64,000 bases of DNA from Myxococcus stipitatus (GTDB lineage: Bacteria > Myxococcota > Myxococcia > Myxococcales > Myxococcaceae), in assembly GCF_037414475.1 (NCBI RefSeq), contig NZ_CP147913.1, positions 4,834,001 to 4,898,000 of the forward strand. The letters run 5' to 3'. Made by a program: the position numbers and the translations under genes. Within the stretch, counting starts at the first letter, position 1, and the number at the start of each line of letters is the position of its first letter. The notes under the pieces were generated by a model. It saw nothing but the letters and a program-made list of their open reading frames with translations, did not search any database and was not told the DNA's origin. Below, in pieces: positions 1-8,447 of this stretch.

Positions 1-351
1 GTGGTCCTCGCTGGTGCCGGCGGTGCCCTGGACGATGAGCGCGGAGGTGCCGCTGATGGCGGCGGAGAGATGTTCGGACAGCCAGCTCTTCGCGGTGCCC
101 GGCTCACCCACGAGCATCAGCGCCCGGTCCGAGGCGAGGGTGGCGATGCACACCTGGATGAGCCCCTTGTCACCCACGTACTTGGGCGTGATGGGAACGC
201 CGCCCACGGGCTTGGCGCTCCCGAGGATGTAGGTCTCGACGGCGCGAGGCGAGAGCGCCCACCCGGGAGGGCGGGGCTTGTCGTCATGCGCGGTGAGGGC
301 GTCCAGCTCGGTCTTGAACTTCGCTTCGGCGGGCAGTCGGATGTCCGGCAT
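1..351 (-). CDS. MoxR-type AAA+ ATPase, N-terminal part (3' end outside window)
   Basis: The reading frame runs from an ATG at 351 to the left edge without a stop, giving the first 117 residues. It contains a P-loop GEPGTAKS near residue 87, preceded by a helical N-terminal segment, as in MoxR/RavA-type AAA+ ATPases that remodel partner proteins using ATP. Such genes usually sit next to von Willebrand factor A or SWIM-domain genes; the downstream partner would lie outside the window. The family (AAA, MoxR-like) follows from the P-loop and its context. The exact subfamily cannot be decided from a fragment lacking Walker B and the sensors. Confidence 0.75.
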   Translation of the reverse strand, partial: MPDIRLPAEAKFKTELDALTAHDDKPRPPGWALSPRAVETYILGSAKPVGGVPITPKYVGDKGLIQVCIATLASDRALMLVGEPGTAKSWLSEHLSAAISGTSALIVQGTAGTSEDH

Positions 352-482
352 GCGTGAAAGCTAGCAGCATGGACTGACACGCGGCGATTCAGGGGGTTGT
401 CTTGCTTACCCCGAGGCGGCCCACCTCCGAGGGGGGCTCGTCGGGGTCCTCGCGCCCCGTGAATGATGCGGGTTCTTCCGGC

Positions 483-953
483 TCACTCCGCGCACGGAAA
501 CGCGGTGTCCAGCTTCTTGCTGTCCTTGATGCCAGGGCCGGTCAGCGTCGCCACCACCTTCACGGTGGAGGAGCACTCGTAGGGCATCAGGAAGGGGACC
601 TGGAGGACGCCGCTCTGTGGAAGCGCGTGCAGCTCACGCGTCTGGGTCACCTTCCACGCGCGCTGCTCTCCCGCTTCGGACTCCTCCTTGGGCGCGCTCA
701 CCACGACCTTGAGCTTCATGGGCTTGTTGCCATTGAAGTCGCCCTTCACCTGCACCAGGAACACGGCATCCACGAAGCTGCCGTAGGGGTCCTCGGCCTC
801 CTCCAGTTTGACGATGGCGGCCTTGGTCTGGTCGAACACGCGCAGCTCGATGTCTCCCAGCGAAACGCTCGACTTGCCCGCGCTCACCGCCGCGGTGGAC
901 AGCAACAGGACAGCGCCCGACAGCCACCCGCGCAGCTTCGTCGACGACGACAT
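483..953 (-). CDS. Hypothetical exported protein
   Basis: A 156-residue protein beginning MSSSTKLRGWLSG, with a hydrophobic signal segment (about residues 8-24) ending near VSAG. The ATG at 953 is preceded by GGGAGG at good spacing; the longer open frame upstream lacks a convincing ribosome site and signal peptide. The mature part is beta-rich and contains two cysteines (one near YECSS, one near FPCAE) that could form a disulphide. I do not recognise the family. It is probably periplasmic or surface-exposed and looks monocistronic. It is divergent from the oxidoreductase at 1144. Confidence 0.7.
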   Translation of the reverse strand: MSSSTKLRGWLSGAVLLLSTAAVSAGKSSVSLGDIELRVFDQTKAAIVKLEEAEDPYGSFVDAVFLVQVKGDFNGNKPMKLKVVVSAPKEESEAGEQRAWKVTQTRELHALPQSGVLQVPFLMPYECSSTVKVVATLTGPGIKDSKKLDTAFPCAE

Positions 954-1143
954 CGCGACCTCCCGTGCCTTCGGTTGTCTGGCGACTGTATTCCAGGCCT
1001 CCCTCTTCCGTGCAGGGGCGGCGACCGTGAGGGCGGGCCCTGGCCTGGCCCTCTTCGCGTCCTCTTGCGCCGCTTCCGCTCGTGGACAGCGTGCGGAGGA
1101 ACCCTGTCCGCCGCGGGGGACCTGCGCCCGCGAGGAGTCACCC

Positions 1144-2118
1144 ATGAAGACCTCGATTCCTTCCCAGATGAAGGCCATCGCCATCGACCGGTTTGGTGGT
1201 CCCGAACTGCTCGGGATGAAGACGCTCCCCGTGCCTCCGTTGGGGCGCGATGAGGTGCTCATCAAGGTCGAGACGGCGGGCATCGGCCAGTGGGACCCCG
1301 AGGAGCGCGAAGGGGGAATGGAGGGACTCAAGCCGGGCAAGTCGACCTTCCCCTACGTGCTCGGGTCGGATGGCGCGGGCACCATCGTGGCCGTGGGGGA
1401 GGGCGTGAAGAACTTCAAGGAGGGCGACAAGGTCTACGCCGCGGGCTTCCTCAACTCGAAGGGGGGCTTCTACGCGGAATACGCCTGCGTGAGGGCGGTG
1501 GACACCTCGCCGATTCCCAAGGGCCTGAGCGCGGAGCAGGCGGGAGTGCTGGCGGCGGACGGCATCACCGCCCTGCAAGGCGTGGAGGACACGCTCAAGG
1601 TCGGCAAGGGCACGAACCTCCTGGTGTACGGCGCCAGCGGCGGCGTGGGTCACCTGGCGGTGCAGTTGGCCAAGAGGTTGGGCGCGAGAGTCCTCGCGGT
1701 GGTCTCTGGCGAGGATGGCGTGGAGCTAGGCAAGAAGATTGGCGCGGACAAGGTGGTGAATGGCCGCGCGGATGACGTGGTGAAGGCGTCCCGGGAGTTC
1801 GCACCCGATGGGCTCGACGCGGCCCTGGTGCTCGCCGGGGGAGAGAAGACGGACCAGGTGCTCGCGACGGTGAAGAAGGGCGGGCACATCGCCTTCCCCA
1901 ATGGCGTCGAGCCCGCGCCCAAGGGCCCCGAGGGCGTCAAGGTGAGCGCCTACAATGGCGAGCCGAATCCCCGCGCGCTGAGCCGGCTCAACGGGCTCAT
2001 CGAGTCCGGGTCCTTCCACGTGGAGGTATCGAAGGTCTACCGCCTGGAGGATGCGCCGCGCGCGCACGAGGCCGTGGGCAAGCACCACCTGGGCAAGCTC
2101 GCGCTGCGTATTCACTGA
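1144..2118 (+). CDS. NADP-dependent zinc-free MDR oxidoreductase (quinone oxidoreductase-like)
   Basis: A 324-residue medium-chain dehydrogenase/reductase. The N-terminal GroES-like domain (residues about 10-130) contains VLGSDGAG and VGEGVKNFKEGDKV. It is followed by a Rossmann domain with the dinucleotide motif YGASGGVGHLAVQLA near residues 160-174. The zinc-binding residues of classical alcohol dehydrogenases are absent, as in quinone oxidoreductase/zeta-crystallin enzymes that reduce quinones or enones with NADPH. The ATG at 1144 follows GAGGAG. It ends before a strong hairpin shared with the convergent gene. The physiological substrate cannot be inferred. Confidence 0.85.
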   Translation: MKTSIPSQMKAIAIDRFGGPELLGMKTLPVPPLGRDEVLIKVETAGIGQWDPEEREGGMEGLKPGKSTFPYVLGSDGAGTIVAVGEGVKNFKEGDKVYAAGFLNSKGGFYAEYACVRAVDTSPIPKGLSAEQAGVLAADGITALQGVEDTLKVGKGTNLLVYGASGGVGHLAVQLAKRLGARVLAVVSGEDGVELGKKIGADKVVNGRADDVVKASREFAPDGLDAALVLAGGEKTDQVLATVKKGGHIAFPNGVEPAPKGPEGVKVSAYNGEPNPRALSRLNGLIESGSFHVEVSKVYRLEDAPRAHEAVGKHHLGKLALRIH

Positions 2119-2132
2119 CGGCGCGCGCGTGA

Positions 2133-2162
2133 CTGGAGGGCACGGACGAGCGTGCCCTCCAG
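2133..2162. terminator. Bidirectional terminator hairpin
   Basis: A perfect 12-bp inverted repeat (CTGGAGGGCACG / CGTGCCCTCCAG) with a 6-nt loop lies between the convergent genes ending at 2118 and 2176. No long T-run follows, so termination would rely mainly on the stem. Confidence 0.7.
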
Positions 2163-2175
2163 GGTTCGCGAGGGA

Positions 2176-2898
2176 CTACTCGGCGCGGCAGACGGCCGGC
2201 GCGGAGAGGTTCGGGCGAATCATCTTGAAGGGCGCGAGCATGTCCGGAACGCGCAGCAACGCGTCACGGCACCCGGCCTCGTCGTTGCCGCTCATCTCCA
2301 CCTTGAAGCTGCAGTCCTGCGCGCCCTCGCAGACCGTCTTGGCCAGCCGCGCGTAGCAGTCCACGGCGCGGGCGCAGGTGCCGTCGCCCAGGTTGACGGA
2401 GGCGGACGCGGACGTCGAGGTCGTCGTGGCGGAGGCGGTCGTGGTGCTGGTGGACACCGACGCGCCCGTGGGCTGGGCGTTGAGGTTGATGTTGATGTTC
2501 GTCTGCGCGGGCGCGGCGGCGACGACGTGGCGGGGATTCACGCGGTCCTGCGCGCAGACGTAGAGCTCCTCGCCCTTCTTGCGCACGGTGGCGAACTTCG
2601 CGTCCAGCTCCGCCGGGGGGACCTGCTTGTCATCCACGATGACCTGGAGCGTGTACGCGTCGCGCTCGTTGTAGGTGAAGTACATCGTGGCGGTGGGGTC
2701 GTACGTCACGGCGATGGCCATCCGGTCCGGAGGGGACTGGGACTCGAGGCCGCCCTCGGTGGCGCACGTCCACAGGGCCGTCTTGGTCTCGGAGGCGCGG
2801 TCCGCCTCGACGGGGAGCGTGTACATCTTGCTGGCGCCACAGGCCATCAACGAAAAACACAGAGACGTCAGGGACAGTCCCTGGATGAACCGCTTCAT
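2176..2898 (-). CDS. Hypothetical lipoprotein
   Basis: A 240-residue protein with a lipoprotein signal peptide (MKRFIQGLSLTSLCFSLMAC; lipobox LMAC, lipidated Cys at residue 20). The middle, about residues 135-170, is a low-complexity Ser/Thr/Ala/Asn segment rich in alternating S and T, probably an extended linker. The C-terminal part has several cysteines (CARAVDCYARLAKTVCEGAQDC) that look disulphide-paired. No known domain is recognised. It is likely anchored in the inner or outer membrane facing the periplasm. Convergent with the MDR oxidoreductase. Confidence 0.75.
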   Translation of the reverse strand: MKRFIQGLSLTSLCFSLMACGASKMYTLPVEADRASETKTALWTCATEGGLESQSPPDRMAIAVTYDPTATMYFTYNERDAYTLQVIVDDKQVPPAELDAKFATVRKKGEELYVCAQDRVNPRHVVAAAPAQTNININLNAQPTGASVSTSTTTASATTTSTSASASVNLGDGTCARAVDCYARLAKTVCEGAQDCSFKVEMSGNDEAGCRDALLRVPDMLAPFKMIRPNLSAPAVCRAE

Positions 2899-3061
2899 GA
2901 TGCGAGCTCCTGGTGAGGGATGGCTTCCGCGGGGGACGGCGGCGGAGTGGCGCGAGCGTTGATGTGCGCCGGTTGTAGATTCAATCCTGACACAGGAGCG
3001 CCCCGCTCCGGAAGTCTCGAACTGGGGCTCGTGCGAGGGGCTCGGAGGGGTTGAGTGGCGT

Positions 3062-3931
3062 TCAGGTCCGGGGCCGCCAGGTCAGCCACTCGCCGGGCCG
3101 AACAAGCTCCACGTTCACCTTCCGCTTCTTCGCCGCGGCGAGGAGCAGGGCCTCCGCGTCTGGGACCTCGCGGTAGTCGTCGGAGGGCGTGACGCCATGG
3201 TGGATGGGGACGATGAGCCGCGCCTCCAGGACCGCCGCCGCGGCGACGGCCTGCTCTGGAGTCAGCACGCCCGGGATATCGCTGACGGGCTTTCGCCAGC
3301 CGAAGCGCGCGCCGTTGATGGGCAGGAAGGCCGCGTCGAAGGGGCCGAGTTGGCGTCCGATGTTCCACCAGGCGCCATGCCACAGCGTATCGCCGCAGTG
3401 GATGATGCGGCGGCCTCCGCCCGAGACGACCCAGGACACCTGCGGGTCTCCGTAACCATCCGCCGCTGGAACGGCGGTGACGGTGAAGTCATTGAGCAGG
3501 AGCGGTTCGTAGAGGGACGCGGACCGGACTCGGAATCCCGCCGCCGCGGCCACGAGGGCCGTGTCCGGAGCGCACACCAGCGTGCCCGTGTCGCCCAGGG
3601 CCTTGCGGACGGCCAGCTTGTCGAAGTGGTCCGAGTGGCGATGGGTCACCAGCACGAAGCGTCCGCCGTCGCCCACCTCCAGCGGAACGAGCGGGTCCTT
3701 CAGCGCGGAGCCCCACACCGAAGGGTCGAGCAGCGGGTCCAGGAAGAGCGAGTCCCTTCCGAGCTGTAGCTGCACTCCGGCCCAGGCGAGCCGCCGTGCG
3801 CGAAGGGTCGCGCTGTCGTCGGGCTTCGCCGCGCGGCTCGCTCCCGAGGGCAGCATCACCGCTCCCGCCGCGAGGCAGAGCGTCGCGCGGAGGAAGTCCC
3901 GGCGCCTTGTCCCTGGCTGGCGCGTCTTCAT
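3062..3931 (-). CDS. Tat-exported metallo-beta-lactamase-fold hydrolase (UlaG-like)
   Basis: A 289-residue protein whose N-terminus carries a twin-arginine signal (RRRDFLRATLCLAAGAVML), typical of folded metalloproteins exported by Tat. The metal motif HRHSDHFD matches the HxHxDH signature of the metallo-beta-lactamase fold. Further histidines at IHCGDT and PIHHGV fit the remaining ligands of UlaG/L-ascorbate-lactonase-like or NAPE-PLD-like hydrolases. Its start codon overlaps the stop of the upstream cupin gene by 4 nt (ATGA), so the two are translationally coupled. The substrate is unknown. Confidence 0.85.
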   Translation of the reverse strand: MKTRQPGTRRRDFLRATLCLAAGAVMLPSGASRAAKPDDSATLRARRLAWAGVQLQLGRDSLFLDPLLDPSVWGSALKDPLVPLEVGDGGRFVLVTHRHSDHFDKLAVRKALGDTGTLVCAPDTALVAAAAGFRVRSASLYEPLLLNDFTVTAVPAADGYGDPQVSWVVSGGGRRIIHCGDTLWHGAWWNIGRQLGPFDAAFLPINGARFGWRKPVSDIPGVLTPEQAVAAAAVLEARLIVPIHHGVTPSDDYREVPDAEALLLAAAKKRKVNVELVRPGEWLTWRPRT

Positions 3932-4287
3932 GGCGCGTCTCCATGCTGCTGGGGAGCGCGCGGGTTGATGCCGAACAGTCGCACCCCTTGCTCGGTTCTC
4001 GGCTGATGGCTGCTGCCCGGTGCGAAGAACAGATACGAACCGGGGCCCAGCCTCTGGTGCCCTTCGATGAGTTCACCGCTCACCACGAAGACCTTTTCAC
4101 CAGCGTCGTGGACGTCCACCCAGGGCCACTGACTCCCAGGGGCCATGTCCACGACCCAGGCGCGAACGTCCTGGGTGCTCGGCAGGTCCCTGCGCAGGCA
4201 GCCGGGACCGACGACCACCGGTTCGATGTCGTCGACTCGCACGGACATCCATGGAGGAGTGGGAGGTGTCTTCGAGAGCTCGGGCAT
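3928..4287 (-). CDS. Cupin-domain protein
   Basis: A 119-residue single-domain cupin. It contains WPWVDVHDAGEKVFVVSGEL and later GPGSYLFFAPGSSHQPRTE, which match the two conserved cupin motifs (G...H..E...V..G and P.G..H). No signal peptide is seen, so it is probably cytosolic. It is the first gene of a two-gene operon with the exported hydrolase, overlapping it by 4 nt, and is transcribed divergently from the LysR regulator at 4400, which may therefore control it. Enzyme or sensor role undecided. Confidence 0.8.
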   Translation of the reverse strand: MPELSKTPPTPPWMSVRVDDIEPVVVGPGCLRRDLPSTQDVRAWVVDMAPGSQWPWVDVHDAGEKVFVVSGELIEGHQRLGPGSYLFFAPGSSHQPRTEQGVRLFGINPRAPQQHGDAP

Positions 4288-4346
4288 CGGTCCGCCTTCC
4301 TTGGCAGTGGGATGCCCACGTTAAGGAGCCCGGCCTCATGAGTGCA

Positions 4347-4382
4347 GCGAAACGATTTCGCGAAGTGGATGAAACTGATTCA
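4347..4382. promoter_or_regulatory. MetR-type box and adjacent palindrome in divergent promoter
   Basis: Positions 4370-4382 read TGAAACTGATTCA, an exact fit to TGAA-N5-TTCA with the central T of the enterobacterial MetR box (TGAANNTNNTTCA). Immediately upstream, 4347-4361 is a second perfect inverted repeat (GCGAAA-CGA-TTTCGC). Both lie between the cupin operon and the LysR gene; the MetR-like box ends 17 nt before the LysR ATG, which suits autorepression. The sites are seen directly; their recognition by the neighbouring regulator is inferred. Confidence 0.6.
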
Positions 4383-4399
4383 TGTGAAGATTCGCCGGC

Positions 4400-5317
4400 A
4401 TGCTCGAACTGCGTCACTTCAAGCTGATCACCGCGGTGGCTGATACGGGGAGCCTGGTCTCGGCGAGCCGGCTGCTTCACCTCACGTCCTCGGCGCTGAG
4501 TCATCAACTGCGCGACGCCGAGGAGCGCCTGGGGGTTCAGCTCTTCCAGCGCCGCCAGCGCAGGCTGCTCCTGACGGGGGCGGGGGAGAAGCTGCTCGGC
4601 TCGGCGCGGAGGGTGCTGAGCGAGGTGGCGCAAGCGGAGGCGCTCTGCCGCGCGAATCCCAAGGACGACCTGCTCCGGCTCAGCACGGGTTGCTACACGG
4701 TCTACGGATGGCTGCCGCCGATTCTCGGCGAGTGGCAGACGGAGTACCCCCGTGCCGAGCTGCGCATCGTCCTGGAGGCCACGCGCCAGCCGCTGGAGGC
4801 GCTGCTGAGTGGTGGGTTGGACCTCGCGTTGACCACGGATGTTCCACGGCAGGCGAAGCTGTCGCAGACCGCGCTCTTCACGGATGAGCTCCTGCTGGTG
4901 GTTCCGTCGGGCCATGCGCTGGCGCGACGCGCGCATGTCTCGGCGGAGGAGTTGGTGTCGGAGCACCTGCTCACCTATGCCGCGCCTCGCGAGCAGCTCG
5001 ATATCTTCACGCGAGTCTTCTGGCCCGCGAACCTCGAGCCCCAGCGGGTCTCTCCCGTGCCGCTCACGGAGGCGCTCATCGAGCTGGTGCGTGGAGGGAT
5101 GGGCGTGACGGCCCTTCCGGGCTGGATGCTTCCCTCCCAGCGTCAGGGATTGCACGCGCTCCGGCTCACCCCGCGCGGGATTCGCCGCCGATGGAGCGCC
5201 GTGACGCGTGCATCCCGTCAACGCCCCGCCTCGTTGACTCGCTTCGTCCAGCTCCTGCGCGAGCGCTTCGCGTCGGGGGGCCCCAAGGCGCCCCAGCTTC
5301 CGCTGGGGACGCGGTAG
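4400..5317 (+). CDS. LysR-family transcriptional regulator, MetR-like
   Basis: A 305-residue LysR-type regulator. The N-terminal winged helix-turn-helix (residues about 1-60) contains LHLTSSALSHQLRDAEERLG, closely resembling the MetR pattern (SALSHQ..DLE.RLG). The effector domain shares with MetR the layout TGCYTVYGWLPPILGEWQ, then LDLALTTDVP, and GMGVTALPGWML near residue 240. MetR responds to homocysteine and binds TGAA-N5-TTCA; such a box lies just upstream. No methionine genes are nearby, so the targets may be the divergent cupin/hydrolase operon or distant genes. Confidence 0.85.
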   Translation: MLELRHFKLITAVADTGSLVSASRLLHLTSSALSHQLRDAEERLGVQLFQRRQRRLLLTGAGEKLLGSARRVLSEVAQAEALCRANPKDDLLRLSTGCYTVYGWLPPILGEWQTEYPRAELRIVLEATRQPLEALLSGGLDLALTTDVPRQAKLSQTALFTDELLLVVPSGHALARRAHVSAEELVSEHLLTYAAPREQLDIFTRVFWPANLEPQRVSPVPLTEALIELVRGGMGVTALPGWMLPSQRQGLHALRLTPRGIRRRWSAVTRASRQRPASLTRFVQLLRERFASGGPKAPQLPLGTR

Positions 5318-5344
5318 GGGCCGGGTCGAAGCGGTGAGGTGCGC

Positions 5345-6370
5345 TCAGGTCGAGAGCTTCGAGGTGAGGTCGATGGAGCCGGGGCTGGACGGCACGGCGA
5401 AGGTCTTCCCGTCGGCGGCGCGGAAGTCGAGCGTCTTGAGATTCACCGAGTAGATGAGCAGGTCCTCGTAGAAGCGCACGTTGAAGACGGTGTGCGAGAG
5501 GTCCTTGACCACGGTCCATTGCGTGTAGTCGTCCTCCTCCTGCCGGGTCGTCTCGTTGACGAAGCGCACGGCGCCCTTGGGGATGTCCACCGAGTTGAGG
5601 ATGTGGAAGGCGAGGCTGGTGGCCTCGGTCGCGTTGGCGACGGGGCGGGCGAACTGCTTGAGGTATGTGGCGCGGACGAAGCGCGAGGGAGGCATCGCGT
5701 CGCCGGGGATGCCTCGCAGGCCGCTGCCGTGGCCCGGCTGGGAGAAGGTCTCGCTGCCCAGTTGGATGGGCTTGGCGTCGTAGGGCGTGAGGTCCACGTA
5801 GTTGCGCAGGTTCTGGAGCTGGACGGGGAAGGGGGGCGCGTTGGTCAGCACCGAGACGGGGTTGTCATGAAGGTGGAGCTCGCCGTCGAGGAACTCGACG
5901 ACCAGGCTGTTGCCCTGTGCGTCGTGGATGGGGAAGTGGAGGGGGAGGTACTTGGCGAGCCAGTCGCTCTCCCAGACCTGGGCGGCGCCTTCGAGGAGCG
6001 CGGAGCGGACCTCCGCCACGGTGGAGAAGTTGCCGAGCACCCAGCCGGGGAACTGCGCGAGGGTCAGGGCCTTGGAGTTGTTGGTGACCTTGGGGTAGCG
6101 GGAGCCGGGGAGCCAGAGGCTTCCGGTGGAGAGTCCGGCGGTGTTCATTCCATCGACGATGATGGGAAGGCTGTCCTTGGCGGTGAGGCCGACGTAGCCG
6201 TAGGTGGACGTCCACGACAGGCCATTGAGGAGGCCGTGGGGCGAGGGCGAGACGAACTTCGAGCCAGGCGCGCGGACGAGGATTTCGGAGCCGAGGTCGA
6301 GGCCAAACTCCATGCTGCGTCCATTCACCACGCTCTTGTCCGAGGCAACGATGAGGAAGTCAGTGCACAT
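5345..6370 (-). CDS. Choloylglycine hydrolase family (linear amide C-N hydrolase)
   Basis: A 341-residue Ntn-hydrolase of the bile-salt hydrolase/penicillin V acylase family. The ATG at 6370 gives MCTDF, so removal of Met exposes Cys2, the catalytic N-terminal nucleophile; a start 10 codons upstream would bury it and is rejected. AAGGAG lies at good spacing before this ATG. Other family features are VVNGRSMEF (Arg/Asn region), DGMNTAGLS, and VLTNAPPFPVQLQNLRNY (the conserved VLTN.P.f..q..NL.ny block). In soil bacteria such enzymes often hydrolyse acyl-homoserine lactones or penicillin V rather than bile salts. It probably acts in the cytosol or periplasm; no signal peptide is visible. Confidence 0.9.
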   Translation of the reverse strand: MCTDFLIVASDKSVVNGRSMEFGLDLGSEILVRAPGSKFVSPSPHGLLNGLSWTSTYGYVGLTAKDSLPIIVDGMNTAGLSTGSLWLPGSRYPKVTNNSKALTLAQFPGWVLGNFSTVAEVRSALLEGAAQVWESDWLAKYLPLHFPIHDAQGNSLVVEFLDGELHLHDNPVSVLTNAPPFPVQLQNLRNYVDLTPYDAKPIQLGSETFSQPGHGSGLRGIPGDAMPPSRFVRATYLKQFARPVANATEATSLAFHILNSVDIPKGAVRFVNETTRQEEDDYTQWTVVKDLSHTVFNVRFYEDLLIYSVNLKTLDFRAADGKTFAVPSSPGSIDLTSKLST

Positions 6371-6546
6371 GTGAGGGCTCCTTGGGGTGTGGGCCGCCAT
6401 CCGGGCGGCCTGGCCGTGAATCCTCGGGGATGCGGATGTGGGGACGGGGCGGGCTCCTCGCGGACGTGTCGCCTACTGCACTTCCGAAGCGTGCGAGCAC
6501 GGGGGAATATCCGAGGGTCGGAACGATTGTGACGAAGGTGCCACCT

Positions 6547-7413
6547 ATGTCGACGTCTCAGGTCGTGGTCATCGACCACCGCGCCGCCGAGCTGCAAGCC
6601 GCCTTCTGTGAGTACGTCCCGCGAGTCTTCCGCACGGTCGACTTCCGCCGCTGGTGTGCCTGGGGAGAGTGGACGGACGAGTACCGCACGTTCGGCGTGA
6701 TGGACGATGGCCGCGTGGTGGCGAATGCCTCCGTGTCGCGGATGCATGTGTTGGTGGAGGGGCGGGAGGTGGTGGCGTACCAGCTCGGCGCGGTGGGGTG
6801 TGTGCCGGAGCGGCGAGGACAGGGCTTGTCGCGAGTGGTGATGGAGGCGGCGCTCGAGTTCTGCGGGGACGCGCCGGTGTTGCTGTTCGCGAACAAGAAG
6901 GTGCTCGAGTTCTATCCACGCTTTGGCTTCGCGCCTCGGGAGCAGCACGAGTTCGGAGTCTCGGTGAGCGTGGAGCCCGCGGGGGTGTTGGCGCCGGAGG
7001 TGGATTTGTCGGAGGCGCGTGCGCGTGAGGAACTTGTCGCGTTGGCGGCGGATGGGGTCGCCGTGACGGAGCGCTTCGGAGCGCGGCGGCATGGGCACAT
7101 CGCGACGTGGTACGCGGCGGCGAACTTCGCGAGGCCGCTGCGCAAGCTGCGTGACGATGCGTGGGTCTTCGCGGGGGTGGAGGATGGGGTCCTCCACATC
7201 GAGGACCTCTATGCGAGAGAGGTCTTCGACTTGCGTCCGCACCTGTCACGGCTGGTGGACCAACCCGTGAAGGAGGTGCGGTTCGGCTTCACGCCTGAGC
7301 GCTGGTGGCCCGGAGCGGACGTGGTGGGCGAGGACACGGAGGCAGACCTCTTCGTGCGCAACCTGAAGTTGCCCACGGGGCCGGACCGGTTCCCGGTGAT
7401 GGCTCGGACTTGA
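6547..7413 (+). CDS. GNAT-family N-acetyltransferase
   Basis: A 288-residue protein with a GNAT fold in the N-terminal half. The acetyl-CoA pyrophosphate-binding loop is visible as VGCVPERRGQGLSRVVMEAA (residues about 79-98), followed by LLFANKKVLEFYPRFGF, the usual 'a..fY...GF' segment. The C-terminal half (about 140-288) resembles the second, degenerate GNAT-like domain of Eis-type proteins. I chose the ATG at 6547 because the extra upstream codons are Arg/Gly-rich and lack a ribosome site. The substrate is unknown. Divergent from the amide hydrolase at 6370. Confidence 0.8.
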   Translation: MSTSQVVVIDHRAAELQAAFCEYVPRVFRTVDFRRWCAWGEWTDEYRTFGVMDDGRVVANASVSRMHVLVEGREVVAYQLGAVGCVPERRGQGLSRVVMEAALEFCGDAPVLLFANKKVLEFYPRFGFAPREQHEFGVSVSVEPAGVLAPEVDLSEARAREELVALAADGVAVTERFGARRHGHIATWYAAANFARPLRKLRDDAWVFAGVEDGVLHIEDLYAREVFDLRPHLSRLVDQPVKEVRFGFTPERWWPGADVVGEDTEADLFVRNLKLPTGPDRFPVMART

Positions 7414-7528
7414 TGCGCGGGCGCGTGTCGAGGACTCGAAGTCGCGGTTCGAGGACAGAACCGGAAGACATGTTCCCGGACGACGCGGAGGCGTCCAAGC
7501 CGCGCGGTCGTTGAGATATAGCGACCGC

Positions 7529-8440
7529 ATGATGTCCTCATCTCCCCCGCCCCCGGGTGCGGTCGCCTTCGTGGACCGCTGGCGCGAACTGTTCGATGCC
7601 TGTGACTGGTCCGGCCTGCGGGCGCACGAGCATCCCGACTTTCCCGAGTCTGGTCCTCCCAAGCAGAACGACAGCTTCATCCGCGGACTCGGCAAGAACG
7701 GCTATCAGGTCAAGAGCGCGACGCTGAAGCCCTTCGTGCAGCCCCGGTGGTCCGTCTTCCGCACGCAGCGCCTGCACCCGCAACCAACCTACTGGTGTGA
7801 CCTGGTGTTGATGGACGCGAAGGGCCGAGAGACCGAGGCCTTCATCGCCCTGGCTCCGTGGGAGGGTGCCGCGGGGGCCTTCCGTGCCTCGTACTACGTC
7901 TCGATTCCTCCGAAGAAGAAGGTCGCCCCGTTGGACCTGGGCAAGGAGCGACAGCGCGTCGCGAAGTTTGTCGGTAAGGCGGTGAAGGACTTCGCCCGGG
8001 TCCAGGACGCACGGCCGCTCCAGCGATTGGAGCTCATGTACTCCGTCGATAACGGGACGCTGAACGTGTGCTTCGACCTCGACCCGGCGGCCGAGCCGGG
8101 ACGTGGCGACGCGATGACCCATTTCGGCTTCGCGGAGCTCCTCGTCCCGCGCTGGGCCGACGTGAAGGAGCACAGGCCGTCCCTGGTGGGCCTCGATGGC
8201 GAGAAGCTCGTGGCCCGCGAGGATGGGACCTGGGGCACGCCCGACGCGCACGCGAAGCTCGAGGAGCACCTGGGGAAAATGCTCGTCGCGACGCTGCTCG
8301 AGATGCGGGACAGCGGCCAGTTCGAGGACCTGCGCGCCGCTGCCTCCGCGGAGCTGGGCGTCGAGGAGTACGAGGGCCACTTCGGCTGGCCCGCCTATGA
8401 GGAGCGCGGGCGCGAGAACAGGGTGGTGTCGTCTCCGTAG
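7529..8440 (+). CDS. Conserved hypothetical protein
   Basis: A soluble protein of about 303 residues with no signal peptide or membrane segment. Charged and aromatic residues alternate throughout (for example LELMYSVDNGTLNVCFDLD and GHFGWPAYEERGRE). I do not recognise a domain. Two adjacent ATGs (7529, 7532) and one at 7511 are possible starts. The gene stops 7 nt before the convergent DUF3142 gene. Codon use is typical of the window, so it is probably native and expressed. Confidence 0.65.
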   Translation: MMSSSPPPPGAVAFVDRWRELFDACDWSGLRAHEHPDFPESGPPKQNDSFIRGLGKNGYQVKSATLKPFVQPRWSVFRTQRLHPQPTYWCDLVLMDAKGRETEAFIALAPWEGAAGAFRASYYVSIPPKKKVAPLDLGKERQRVAKFVGKAVKDFARVQDARPLQRLELMYSVDNGTLNVCFDLDPAAEPGRGDAMTHFGFAELLVPRWADVKEHRPSLVGLDGEKLVAREDGTWGTPDAHAKLEEHLGKMLVATLLEMRDSGQFEDLRAAASAELGVEEYEGHFGWPAYEERGRENRVVSSP

Positions 8441-8447
8441 CGCCGCG

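Noticed and set aside
4304..4318. TGGCA...TGC resembling a sigma-54 -24/-12 element
   Set aside because: The spacing between GG and GC is one base short, and the neighbouring region is better explained by LysR-type sites.
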